This document shows, in pieces, positions 15,656-24,148 of a stretch of 40,339 nucleotides of DNA. Position numbers and translations under genes: made by a program. The notes beneath the pieces are model-generated. The model saw only the letters and a program-made list of their open reading frames with translations, ran no database searches and had not been told where the DNA came from. The DNA comes from Clostridia bacterium (GTDB lineage Bacteria > Bacillota > Clostridia > Lachnospirales > Lachnospiraceae): positions 1-40,339 of the forward strand of contig JAQXQS010000206.1 in the NCBI GenBank assembly GCA_029101305.1, in the 5' to 3' direction. Within the stretch, counting starts at the first letter, position 1, and each line of letters begins with the position of its first letter.

Positions 15656-16340
15656 GCCCCTGATGAAATTTCCCCAAGAATTCCTTCATCCGCACATGGT
15701 CTGCAGAAAAGACCTCTTCCGGCGTGCCTTCTACTGCGATCAGCCCGTCGTCCATAAATATAATACGGTCTGAAATATCCCGCGCAAAGCTCATCTCGTG
15801 GGTGACGATCACCATGGTGATATGCTCTGCTGCCAGATCCTTGATAACCTTCAGAATCTCTCCTGTCAGCTCCGGATCCAGTGCTGAGGTTGGTTCATCA
15901 AAGAAAAGAATATCCGGATTCATGCAAAGAGCCCTTGCAATGGAAACTCTCTGCTGCTGGCCACCGGAAAGCTGATAGGGATAATAATTTTCTTTCTCGG
16001 AAAGACCCATTTTCTTAAGAAGCTCCCTTGCCTGTGCATAAACTTCTTTTTTGTCTCTTTTCTGTACCTTGATCGGTGCATCCGTAATATTCCGGATCAC
16101 GGAAAAATGGGGAAAAAGATTGAAATTCTGGAACACCAGACCTATTTTTCCGTTTTTGATGATCTCACCGCCATCCGGTGTCTCAAGGCCAGTGGCACAC
16201 CGAAGCAGTGTAGACTTGCCAGAACCGGACGGACCGATGATACTAAGGACTTCTCCTTTTTCCACCTCCAGGGAAATATCCTTAAGCACATCCAAAGCTC
16301 CGAAGCTTTTCTTTATATGTTTCATTTCAAATAATTTCAT
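15648..16340 (-). CDS. polar amino-acid ABC transporter, ATP-binding protein
   Basis: The 230-residue ATPase has Walker [11 protein letters not shown]-loop [14 protein letters not shown], signature LSGGQQQR, Walker [15 protein letters not shown] and the switch histidine in [16 protein letters not shown]. It is closest to the GlnQ/HisP group that powers uptake of polar or basic amino acids. The gene is the last of the transporter operon, 78 nt after the permease. Start ATG 16340 follows GGAG. Confidence 0.93.
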   Translation of the reverse strand: MKLFEMKHIKKSFGALDVLKDISLEVEKGEVLSIIGPSGSGKSTLLRCATGLETPDGGEIIKNGKIGLVFQNFNLFPHFSVIRNITDAPIKVQKRDKKEVYAQARELLKKMGLSEKENYYPYQLSGGQQQRVSIARALCMNPDILFFDEPTSALDPELTGEILKVIKDLAAEHITMVIVTHEMSFARDISDRIIFMDDGLIAVEGTPEEVFSADHVRMKEFLGKFHQGLA

Positions 16341-16418
16341 AATTGAATTGCTCCATTCTTTAAATCTTGTATCTGTCTTTCATTCATTAACAGGCGCCAA
16401 AGCGTGTCCAAAATAGTT

Positions 16419-17069
16419 CTAACGATAGTAATTCAGTTTTTTCTCCACCTTATCCATGATCACAGCTACCAAAAGATTAAACACATAATAGAATACCGCA
16501 GCCACAACAAAGGGCACCATAGTAGTCTGGGAGCTGGCAATCTGCTTGGCAAGAGTAAACATCTCCGCAACGGCCACGACAAAGGCAAGGGATGTATCCT
16601 TAACCAGGGTGATGATCTCATTTGTAACAGATGGAAGGATTCTTTTGATCACCTGCGGCAGAATGATTCTGAAAAAAGTCTGTGCCTTGGAATATCCCAG
16701 GATTTTCGCAGCTTCATACTGTCCCACAGGCATTGATTCGATTCCTCCACGGTATATCTCGGCAAAATACGCCGCATAATTAATGGTAAACGCAATAAAT
16801 ACAGCGATCAGACTGTACCCCATGGAAATCCGGATTCCAAAAATAAAGTAAGGTCCGAAATATACTACCATCAGCTGCAGCATAAGAGGTGTTCCACGCA
16901 TAATAGAAATATAGGCGGAAATGATCCACCGTATCACCGGTATTTTTGACATTTTCCCCCAGCATACCAGAAGTCCTAATGGCAGGGAAAAAATAAGGGT
17001 TACAAAGAAAATTTCTGTGGTCACCGTCATTCCCTTTGCAAGCTGGCTTAACATTACACTAAAACTCAT
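16419..17069 (-). CDS. polar amino-acid ABC transporter, permease
   Basis: The 216-residue HisM/GlnP-type permease has about five membrane helices and the family marker SAYISIMRGTPLMLQL. The cytoplasmic EAA loop is YEAAKILGYSKAQTFFRIILPQ, slightly degenerate, and couples to the ATPase. Start ATG 17069 follows AGGAGG. A single permease gene suggests a homodimeric channel. It lies downstream of the binding-protein gene, past a hairpin that likely lowers its expression. Confidence 0.93.
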   Translation of the reverse strand: MSFSVMLSQLAKGMTVTTEIFFVTLIFSLPLGLLVCWGKMSKIPVIRWIISAYISIMRGTPLMLQLMVVYFGPYFIFGIRISMGYSLIAVFIAFTINYAAYFAEIYRGGIESMPVGQYEAAKILGYSKAQTFFRIILPQVIKRILPSVTNEIITLVKDTSLAFVVAVAEMFTLAKQIASSQTTMVPFVVAAVFYYVFNLLVAVIMDKVEKKLNYYR

Positions 17070-17105
17070 TGTTACTACATTCCTCCTGTTTGTCTTTCCG
17101 CCAAG

Positions 17106-17134
17106 AAAAGAGGGTGCACCAGGTACCCTCTTTT
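17106..17134. terminator. intra-operon terminator/attenuator
   Basis: AAAAGAGGGT (17106-17115) and ACCCTCTTTT (17125-17134) form a perfect 10-bp stem between the binding-protein and permease genes. The stem ends in TTTT on either strand. It probably stops part of the transcripts so that more binding protein than permease is made. Confidence 0.7.
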
Positions 17135-17210
17135 CCGCTCTTTATCTGTACATTATAACGTTCCTATCATCATAATAACTTTCAAAGCACCAATGGTGCC
17201 ATATTTCCAT

Positions 17211-18086
17211 TTATTCTGCCTCATCCTCTGCTGTAGTCTCTTCTGTATCAGCAGCATCCGCACTTGCATTTTCCTCATCCGCATCTGCGCTTTCCTCATC
17301 CCCGAGGCAGAGCATATCTGCTACTTCATACTGCTGGGCCAGTTTATCGATCTCCCCATCCTCATACAGCTTCATCACTTCTGCCCATACAGTGTCACGG
17401 AGTTCTTCATTTCCTTTGGCAAATCCGATACCATACTGCTCACTCTGGATCGGCTCATCCAGGATCTTATATTTGCCTTCTTCTCTCTGTGCAAGCTGGT
17501 ACTTGGCAACACCGATATCTACAGCAACTGCATCTGCTGCACCGGAATCGATGTTCATAAATGCTGTATTGTAATCCGGATTCTCAGTAAGGGAACCGAA
17601 GCTGTCTGTCAACGCCTTATTGTCATCGCTGTTCAAGGCATCAAGTGCAGCGGAAGCAGCCTGCACTACAACATTCTTACCAGCAAGATCAGCTAATGTC
17701 TCAATTCCGGAATCAGAAGCCACTACCATAACCTGCTCATTATTCAGATATGGAGCAGACCAGGTGTAATCGTCCTCACGTCCATTGATTGTAAATCCGT
17801 TCCAGATGCAATCGATATTTCCGGAATTTAATTCCATATCCTTGGAATCCCAGTTGATCGGCTTCTTCACAAGCTCCCATCCAAGATTATCACATACCTT
17901 CTGGGCAATATCCAGGTCAAAGCCTACATACTCTCCATTTTCATCCATATATCCGAAAGGTGGATACTCCGCATCGAATCCAACTGTTAAAGTCTTGCTG
18001 TCCGCATCTGCATAAACAGTCACACCAGAGCACACACCAGCTGCCATCAGGGCACTCATCATAATTGCCAGCATTCTTTTCTTCAT
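17211..18086 (-). CDS. amino-acid ABC transporter substrate-binding protein
   Basis: The 291-residue SBP_bac_3 protein has a signal peptide (MKKRMLAIMMSALMAAGVCS...). The binding domain begins LTVGFDAEYPPFGYMDENGE, with YVGFDLDIAQKVCDNLGWEL following and an aspartate-rich hinge. The signal has no proper lipobox: the Cys is preceded by AGV, not the usual L-x-G/A. The likely cut is after VYA. The last ~28 residues are a low-complexity acidic tail (Glu/Asp/Ala/Thr). Surface retention without a lipid anchor is therefore unclear. Start ATG 18086 has GGAGGA upstream. Confidence 0.92.
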   Translation of the reverse strand: MKKRMLAIMMSALMAAGVCSGVTVYADADSKTLTVGFDAEYPPFGYMDENGEYVGFDLDIAQKVCDNLGWELVKKPINWDSKDMELNSGNIDCIWNGFTINGREDDYTWSAPYLNNEQVMVVASDSGIETLADLAGKNVVVQAASAALDALNSDDNKALTDSFGSLTENPDYNTAFMNIDSGAADAVAVDIGVAKYQLAQREEGKYKILDEPIQSEQYGIGFAKGNEELRDTVWAEVMKLYEDGEIDKLAQQYEVADMLCLGDEESADADEENASADAADTEETTAEDEAE

Positions 18087-18136
18087 AATATCTATCCTCC
18101 TGAAAAAATCATTCTATAATTTTAGTACGTTTTCAC

Positions 18137-18189
18137 GCTACCATGCTAAAGCATGTTTGTATGGTAGCATACGAAGCTTGTTCTGTCAA
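18137..18189 (-). promoter_or_regulatory. promoter and palindromic operator of the amino-acid transporter
   Basis: On the minus strand TTGACA (18189-18184) precedes TACCAT (18166-18161) by 17 bp. The -10 box lies in a palindrome: GCTACCAT (18137-18144) and ATGGTAGC (18161-18168), with a nested CATGCT/AGCATG (18142-18147 with 18150-18155). The position suggests a repressor site or an early transcribed hairpin. Confidence 0.55.
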
Positions 18190-18202
18190 CACAATTTTTA
18201 TT

Positions 18203-18236
18203 AAAAAAGCACAGGTCCCATCATGAACCCGTGCTT
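18203..18236 (-). terminator. terminator of the DUF5717 operon
   Basis: On the minus strand AAGCACGGGT (18236-18227) and ACCTGTGCTT (18216-18207) pair with one mismatch, followed by six Ts (18208-18203). The 5' arm lies within the last codons of the TPR gene. Confidence 0.8.
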
Positions 18237-19003
18237 CTATGATATTCTCCAGTCAGTTTCTCCAGAATTTCATCTGTCTTCCCTGGCCTGATGCTGACTT
18301 CTTTTTTCTGTGCAAAATTATCCAGAGCCTTTTTTAAGGCTTCCTTTACTTCTTCTGATACCTTCAGCTCCTTTACCCGGTTTTCATATTCTCCCGGCTT
18401 CTTCACGCTGCGGTAAGCGAGCAGGTAGCACACCAGCTCTTTCTCATTACTTTCTGTGAGAAATGCCTCCCAGAAGCACTCCATTGCTTTCTCCATCTGG
18501 AACAGATAACTGTATGCACATCCAAGATTATGCCAGATACTCATAGTCAGTCCCGGCTTTACCTGATCCAGGTCTTCTTTTTTCAGAAGCTCCTGATAAA
18601 CCTTTATCGCACTTACATACATCTTATTTTCCACCAGGGCATCCCCTTTTCTCTTTTTCCGAAGAAGTGGTGCTTCCTGATCCAGTCTGGCAAGCTTTAC
18701 ATTTAGTGCTTTCAACTCATCATAAGTAAGATAATTGATCTCTTTGAACACTGGATACAGCACATCTTCTGCGCTGGCAAACTTGCCAAGATGGGGACGA
18801 AGCTTGGCTGCCAGCCTTGGCAGATCCAGTTCTTCACTGATCCAGGTACAAAGCGTCTCATTCATAATGGAAGAATCCACCAGATACAGATTGTGGTACA
18901 GATAATAACAAAGCTCTTCCAGGGAATATATATTGGTATTGATGCTCTCTACAAAAAATGGCTTATCCGCCTTTTTTGTCTGACATAAAATATAACCGCT
19001 CAT
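18221..19003 (-). CDS. TPR-like protein of the DUF5717/DUF5716 cluster
   Basis: The 260-residue soluble, helical protein has a TPR-like stretch in the middle (MYVSAIKVYQELLKKEDL, then IWHNLGCAYSYLFQMEKAME and CFWEAFLTESNEKELVCYL). Such repeats usually bind other proteins. The N-terminus (MSGYILCQTKKADKPFFVES) is characteristic but unassigned. It is the last gene of the operon, 12 nt after the actin-like gene, and ends inside its terminator. Function unknown; the context suggests a partner of the two upstream proteins. Confidence 0.8.
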   Translation of the reverse strand: MSGYILCQTKKADKPFFVESINTNIYSLEELCYYLYHNLYLVDSSIMNETLCTWISEELDLPRLAAKLRPHLGKFASAEDVLYPVFKEINYLTYDELKALNVKLARLDQEAPLLRKKRKGDALVENKMYVSAIKVYQELLKKEDLDQVKPGLTMSIWHNLGCAYSYLFQMEKAMECFWEAFLTESNEKELVCYLLAYRSVKKPGEYENRVKELKVSEEVKEALKKALDNFAQKKEVSIRPGKTDEILEKLTGEYHRSTGS

Positions 19004-19015
19004 TCTCTGCCTCCT

Positions 19016-20296
19016 TTACCACTCTACCAGCTCATCCCAGACCTTGCCGCTTGATGGGAACATCTCCCCGAATCCAAGATCCTTTGCAACAATACGGCAT
19101 TTTTTCCGGGATACATATGCAAGAGACAGGGATAACCTGGTTGTTTTATTCGGCCGCACAGGAAGCCCTGGAAGTCCCATGATAACCTTCTTTTTCTGCT
19201 TTTCCCCAAAGGTACCAACGGTGAAAACAAGCTCCGTTACATCATCCAGGATCAGCTCACATTCCGCTTTGCATTCATACCAGTTTTTTCCGGCTTCGAT
19301 AAGCGGATAATAGGCTGGTGCGCCCATCACGCGCATATCCATTCCCACATCCTTCAGTACAAGGGCCGGACTCATATAACGGTAACCTTTTAAAATCTTA
19401 TCTTCCAGTCTCTCCTTGCCTGCTGCGCATGCACCCTTAGCAAAAAGATTATTTCCATAATACACTTTTCTTCTCTGCATGCAAAGGCTTCCAACTGACA
19501 GTTTCGCCCATTTGGGGCTGAACCCATATCCAGTGATCTGGATACTGGAAAAAAGTCCTGTACCAAGAGTTTCCCGGATGAAATCGCGGAAAGCCTCATC
19601 TCTTGCCTCAACTGCCTTCTCCCCCTCTTCTTCCGGTGCTGTAAGAGATGGAAGGACAGCCCTCTTTGGTTCCTCAAGCCGCACCAGAACCGGTCTGGTA
19701 CTGCTATCCATAGTCAGCTGCTGGAACTTCACCTCGTCCTGGTCAAAAGAATACCAACCAATACTGCGGTTCCAGGTTTCTCTTTTCTGGGTAAGGGAAT
19801 AATAATAAAAGCTCTCCCCATGATCTATCAACATATACTGACTCTTGGAAAAGCCAATGGCTTCACAGGCTTTTTCCATATTTTTCACCTGGATGTCCTC
19901 AAGCTGCGGGCTTGTGAGCACCAGGCATTTTGTGTTTTTCACAAGATCTGCCACCCCAAGGAATTTCAGCATTCCTTCCAGAAAAACCTGAAGCAGTTCC
20001 CAGGGTTCCACCTGTTCTCCAAGAATCTGTACTTTTTCCTCTTTCTTACAGATCCCATACAGGTCATCGATCATCTGTCCGCCTTTTTCCCTGGCGAAAT
20101 AAACAGCTTCAAGGCCGATGGTGTATTCTTTATGCTCTCCTCCACGCCTGCAGATACAGGTCGGTGCCTCATATTCCTGTGCCCCGACTTTCATGGACAC
20201 GGAACAAGGCTCCTCCCCTTTGCGGTCATAATAACAGATCTGGGAATAATCTTTTCCAAAATCAATTCCTATGATCAAATCACGAATTTCGTTCAT
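19016..20296 (-). CDS. actin/Hsp70-fold protein (DUF5716-like)
   Basis: The 426-residue protein begins with the phosphate-1 motif of the actin/Hsp70 ATPase fold (IIGIDFGKDYSQICYYD). Further fold-like segments are CLVLTSPQLEDIQ and YMLIDHGESFYYYSLTQ. The expected second phosphate loop (DxG) is not obvious near SIGWYSFDQDE, so ATPase activity is uncertain. The C-terminal ~130 residues are beta-rich (ECELILDDVTELVFTVGTF). I recall such proteins as DUF5716 in Clostridia. Start ATG 20296 lies 4 nt after the upstream stop, with AGAGGAC before it. Confidence 0.8.
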   Translation of the reverse strand: MNEIRDLIIGIDFGKDYSQICYYDRKGEEPCSVSMKVGAQEYEAPTCICRRGGEHKEYTIGLEAVYFAREKGGQMIDDLYGICKKEEKVQILGEQVEPWELLQVFLEGMLKFLGVADLVKNTKCLVLTSPQLEDIQVKNMEKACEAIGFSKSQYMLIDHGESFYYYSLTQKRETWNRSIGWYSFDQDEVKFQQLTMDSSTRPVLVRLEEPKRAVLPSLTAPEEEGEKAVEARDEAFRDFIRETLGTGLFSSIQITGYGFSPKWAKLSVGSLCMQRRKVYYGNNLFAKGACAAGKERLEDKILKGYRYMSPALVLKDVGMDMRVMGAPAYYPLIEAGKNWYECKAECELILDDVTELVFTVGTFGEKQKKKVIMGLPGLPVRPNKTTRLSLSLAYVSRKKCRIVAKDLGFGEMFPSSGKVWDELVEW

Positions 20297-20300
20297 ATAT

Positions 20301-23300
20301 TCAGTCCTCTTCTGTAATGACAAACATTTCTTTCACATATTGTTCCTGGCGGAGATACTGCTTCAGCGCTTTTTTCACCTCGTCATGCTTGTCCAGCTTC
20401 CTTGCAGACAGGATCTGGTTGATCATCTGGTATTTGCTGAACGGTGTGCCTTCCACCTTGCTCATATTCAGCACTCTCTCCGGTGATTTTTTCGTCTGTC
20501 CGTCACACTCTTCCAGGAAATAGTAGTGCAGGGTTTCCCCGTAAAACATGGTAAATGGTTTGGTAAAAATCCCCTGGTATACATTCTTAAGAGGCTCTGT
20601 TTTGTATTCCAGCTTTCTGCCAAGACCTGTATCCAGAGCGTACACAAGAGTCACCTTCGCCTTCGGATCCGTATGATACTCCACGCAGGTTTTATCATCC
20701 ATCTGATACAGACTTAAAATTTCCGTTGGGAGTCGGTGGAAGAAAGAAAATACCATTTCTTTCTCCATACACATCTTAAGAAGCTCTTTTTCTATGGAAA
20801 GAAGAGTCTCATTTCTGCCTTTTTCCCTGGAAAGCTCTTTAAACAGGGCAAGATGGCACACTTCGTTCACCGGCCATTTCTGCATATAAGCATTTATCAG
20901 ACAGTTTTTCACAAAGGGACTCATGGTATACTCTTTTACAAAAATACCGTAGGAAACATGAGTCAGGTAACCACTTACGATCCATTCCCTTCCGGAATGA
21001 CGGATATAGGACTCCAGCACATGCTCCCCTTCCTTGCGGTAATCTGCTGTAAACATAAGAAGCTGAAGGATCTTCTCTTCCAGGTCGTAGGTATCCAGCT
21101 CGAAGCCAACCGCACTTTTCCAGATGGAAAAGATTTCGTCCATAGGGCCGAAACGGTATTTCATCAGATAAGTAAGGGTTACCTCATCATAAAAACCATT
21201 TCTGTACACATCCGAAGCAAGGGCAAGAAGCTCCTCATCTTCCAGCATATCACAACGCACGATCATACGGCTGACAAGCTTAAGGAGGCTTCTCATATCC
21301 ACAGCTTCATAGCCAAATTCCTCGATGATTCCCTGTGCCTGGGAAAATAAACTACGGCTTATAAGAACCTCCAGAAGCTTCTGTCTGTCCACCCGGGCAT
21401 ATTCCCGGTAGTCCATCTGCTTCAGGTATTGGTCAAGGTCTTCGCCGAATACATGCTCTGCATAATAATCCAGGATTCTGTGGCGGACCTTCTGTTTATA
21501 TTCCATGCAAAAGGCATCTGATTTCACCAGTCTCTGGAAAATGTCCAGATTGTTTTTATCCAGTTCATGGCTTTCACAATAATGAAGAAGCACACCTGGC
21601 TCTGTTACGCCAAGGGACAATACTTTCTTAACTGCCTCTTCTTCATCCATGGTTTTCTTAAGACTGTAATCTACCGTCGCACTGTATCTGCGCTGTTTAT
21701 CATCCTGGAAAAGAATAGCGGCATCTTCTGTATAAATTCTTGGATATGCCACTCCCTGGACACAGGTATAAATCTCTTCCAGCTCCATCTGACTATGCCG
21801 CACGATCACATAGCGGACCTTTTTGTCATCAAAATACAACCGATGGGTAAACATCCTCTGTGCTATAGGATCTGCTGCCTCTTTGGTCCTGGGGCTAAGA
21901 AGGAACTCCTGATACAGAACTGCATAGCTTTCATTCATTTTGCCCTCAGACAGCTTTTTCTTCGCAAACTCCCGCATACTCTGCATATAGCGTTCGTATG
22001 CAGCAGGCTCTTTCTCTTTATTCGCGATAATACAGGAATAGATGAATGCCCTCTTGGAATCTCCCAGTGAATCACTGTTATAGGTAAAGTACATCAAAAG
22101 GGCCTTTGGCAGCTCGATCCGCCTGGAGGTATCCATGGTCTCCACATAATACTCATAAAGCCTTGTGAGACGCAGGCCATGCTCCACTGCAAGGGAAAAC
22201 CAGCGGAAATATTCCGTTTTCCTTGGGTTTCCCTTCATCACATACTTACAGATAGCTTCCAGGGTATCATCCGAAGAATACTGATCATAGCCTTTTGTCA
22301 TTGCCTGGTAAATACTCTCATTATAGTCTTTCTCATATCCTGAAAGATATGCAAGACGCATTACCAGTTCTTCTGTGAGAAGGTTTCTTCTCGCAGCAAA
22401 ACGGAACACCTGTCCCCAGAAGCTGTTCAGCCTGTGGAGAAGTGTCATATCCTTACAGATAATTTTCCATGCCTCCAGATAAAGGAACGGACTCCTGCAG
22501 CCCTTGTCAAACTGCTCTTCCAGCACAAACAAAGCCTTGGAAGGAGTCTCCTTATATGCCGGATCCAGTTTCAGAAGGATCCATAACAGGGCAAAGCTGT
22601 CACTTTTCTGCATATAGAAGTTACGGATTCTGGACACCGCATGGACTTTATCTTTATACAATCCAGTTAACGTACACAGATACAGGTAAATTCCTGCAAA
22701 CTCCAGGTCATCTCTTGTATAAGATTTGTCCTGATAGCTCTCCAGAAGCTTCCTTGCGTCTTCATGATGATTCTCCATATACAAAAGGAAGGCCTCATAC
22801 ATCTGGTATTCCGGATAATCACAGCCAGACTGGTGCAGCTGGTTCAGAATATAATGACTGCTTGCACTCCATGTGGAAAAATCCATCCAGCCCTTCGCTG
22901 CAGGATTCTCTTTCCCCGTCAGACAACTGGCAGCAGCAGTTTCATAGCACAGATAAGCCAGGCAGTCTTTCAGAAGTTCCAGCTTGCTTTTCTCCTGCGC
23001 AATACGGATATCCACATCCAGCTTACTGCCTGTAGAAGCAACAATCGTGTAAGTAAGCTCCTGATAAGGACTTTTCACCACGATCCTGCCGAACTGGTTT
23101 CCACTTCCAAGCTTCTCCCTGTGGACCAGATATTCCACCTCGTAGTGGCTTCCGAGAAAATCTTCATCTGTCACTACCTTACGGGGAACTTCAAGAAAAT
23201 CGCCATATGTTTCCACATCAAGACGCAGATGTCCCCATCCGCTTCTCTGAATGTAAAAAGATTCCTTTACCGAATCATTCAGTTCGTAATATTCTTTTGC

Positions 23301-23900
23301 CACATCCCTGGCACTTATAAGCACTTTTTCTTTCCTGCCAGCGGCAATCAGAAATTCCTCAAGATGCTGGTAGGTTACAGGCTGCCTGGAAAATCCCTGA
23401 TATAAGGTCTGGATCTTCTGGTCTTCTTTTTCCAGGATCCTGGCAAAACTGCCATCCTTAAAAATGCGGAATGCCTCTTTAAAATCATCCTTCGCAATCT
23501 GTGCAAACCCATCCAGATCTTCCACAACACCGGAAAAGCTGCGGATCTCTTCTTTCTCAATTTCCACTTCAAATGGAAGACGGGCTTCTCCCACATTTGT
23601 AGTAAAGCACAGCCAGCCCTTCAGACTGTCACCAGGTGCAAGACCTACGGTATCCACGCCAAATGGAAGGCGCACGGTAGTCCCTGAAATATGGTCCATT
23701 GCCGGTACTAACCGGCGGCTGGAAGAGGTCACATAACCGCGGATCTTACGGTTATCCTCTGTCCCCACATATACCTCACCCCGTTTGGTCTCTCCTGCCT
23801 TCATCCTCAGGGAAATTTTTTCTTTCGAAAATACAAGCTGCGGCTGTTCATATTCAAAATTTCCGTTTAAAAGCTGTTCGATCTTTTTTTTCAAAATCAT
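20301..23900 (-). CDS. giant DUF5717-like protein
   Basis: This 1199-residue protein lacks a signal peptide or membrane helices. Residues 1-130 look like a beta-rich domain (LRMKAGETKRGEVYVGTEDN). The long middle part is helical with degenerate 34-40 residue repeats, for example QMYEAFLLYMENHHEDARKL, suggesting an alpha-solenoid. The end is beta-rich again (VYALDTGLGRKLEYKTEPLK). It matches what I recall as DUF5717, always next to DUF5716 in Lachnospiraceae. Start ATG 23900 follows AAGGTG. It heads a three-gene operon; function unknown. Confidence 0.8.
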   Translation of the reverse strand: MILKKKIEQLLNGNFEYEQPQLVFSKEKISLRMKAGETKRGEVYVGTEDNRKIRGYVTSSSRRLVPAMDHISGTTVRLPFGVDTVGLAPGDSLKGWLCFTTNVGEARLPFEVEIEKEEIRSFSGVVEDLDGFAQIAKDDFKEAFRIFKDGSFARILEKEDQKIQTLYQGFSRQPVTYQHLEEFLIAAGRKEKVLISARDVAKEYYELNDSVKESFYIQRSGWGHLRLDVETYGDFLEVPRKVVTDEDFLGSHYEVEYLVHREKLGSGNQFGRIVVKSPYQELTYTIVASTGSKLDVDIRIAQEKSKLELLKDCLAYLCYETAAASCLTGKENPAAKGWMDFSTWSASSHYILNQLHQSGCDYPEYQMYEAFLLYMENHHEDARKLLESYQDKSYTRDDLEFAGIYLYLCTLTGLYKDKVHAVSRIRNFYMQKSDSFALLWILLKLDPAYKETPSKALFVLEEQFDKGCRSPFLYLEAWKIICKDMTLLHRLNSFWGQVFRFAARRNLLTEELVMRLAYLSGYEKDYNESIYQAMTKGYDQYSSDDTLEAICKYVMKGNPRKTEYFRWFSLAVEHGLRLTRLYEYYVETMDTSRRIELPKALLMYFTYNSDSLGDSKRAFIYSCIIANKEKEPAAYERYMQSMREFAKKKLSEGKMNESYAVLYQEFLLSPRTKEAADPIAQRMFTHRLYFDDKKVRYVIVRHSQMELEEIYTCVQGVAYPRIYTEDAAILFQDDKQRRYSATVDYSLKKTMDEEEAVKKVLSLGVTEPGVLLHYCESHELDKNNLDIFQRLVKSDAFCMEYKQKVRHRILDYYAEHVFGEDLDQYLKQMDYREYARVDRQKLLEVLISRSLFSQAQGIIEEFGYEAVDMRSLLKLVSRMIVRCDMLEDEELLALASDVYRNGFYDEVTLTYLMKYRFGPMDEIFSIWKSAVGFELDTYDLEEKILQLLMFTADYRKEGEHVLESYIRHSGREWIVSGYLTHVSYGIFVKEYTMSPFVKNCLINAYMQKWPVNEVCHLALFKELSREKGRNETLLSIEKELLKMCMEKEMVFSFFHRLPTEILSLYQMDDKTCVEYHTDPKAKVTLVYALDTGLGRKLEYKTEPLKNVYQGIFTKPFTMFYGETLHYYFLEECDGQTKKSPERVLNMSKVEGTPFSKYQMINQILSARKLDKHDEVKKALKQYLRQEQYVKEMFVITEED

Positions 23901-23968
23901 TCACCTTACGTCTTTCGTATTCTTGCGACGTTACTGCTTTCCTCGCAATCAGCAGTTACTCTTTCATT

Positions 23969-23997
23969 ATTATAATGATTTTCCCCCTTTATTTCAA
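23969..23997 (-). promoter_or_regulatory. promoter of the DUF5717 operon
   Basis: TTGAAA (23997-23992) and TATAAT (23974-23969) are 17 bp apart on the minus strand. The leader contains a small ACTGCT/AGCAGT hairpin before the start codon. Confidence 0.7.
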
Positions 23998-24065
23998 TGT
24001 AAATATTGTAAAAAGGATCTGTGGATACAAAAGCCTGGTTTCAGACATGCTCTGGTTTCCTTATA

Positions 24066-24123
24066 ACGAAAAAGCTTTCGCGCCGGGCCGCCGTAAAGCT
24101 GCCCTGCTGCGAAAGCTTTTCGT
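24066..24123. terminator. terminator after the GH43/GH3 chimera
   Basis: ACGAAAAAGCTTTCGC (24066-24081) and GCGAAAGCTTTTCGT (24109-24123) form a long stem with a one-base bulge. On the minus strand the 3' arm contains TTTTT. It closes the gtrA-chimera unit. Confidence 0.75.
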
Positions 24124-24148
24124 AATTTTTTATCTTACTTCTATACCC

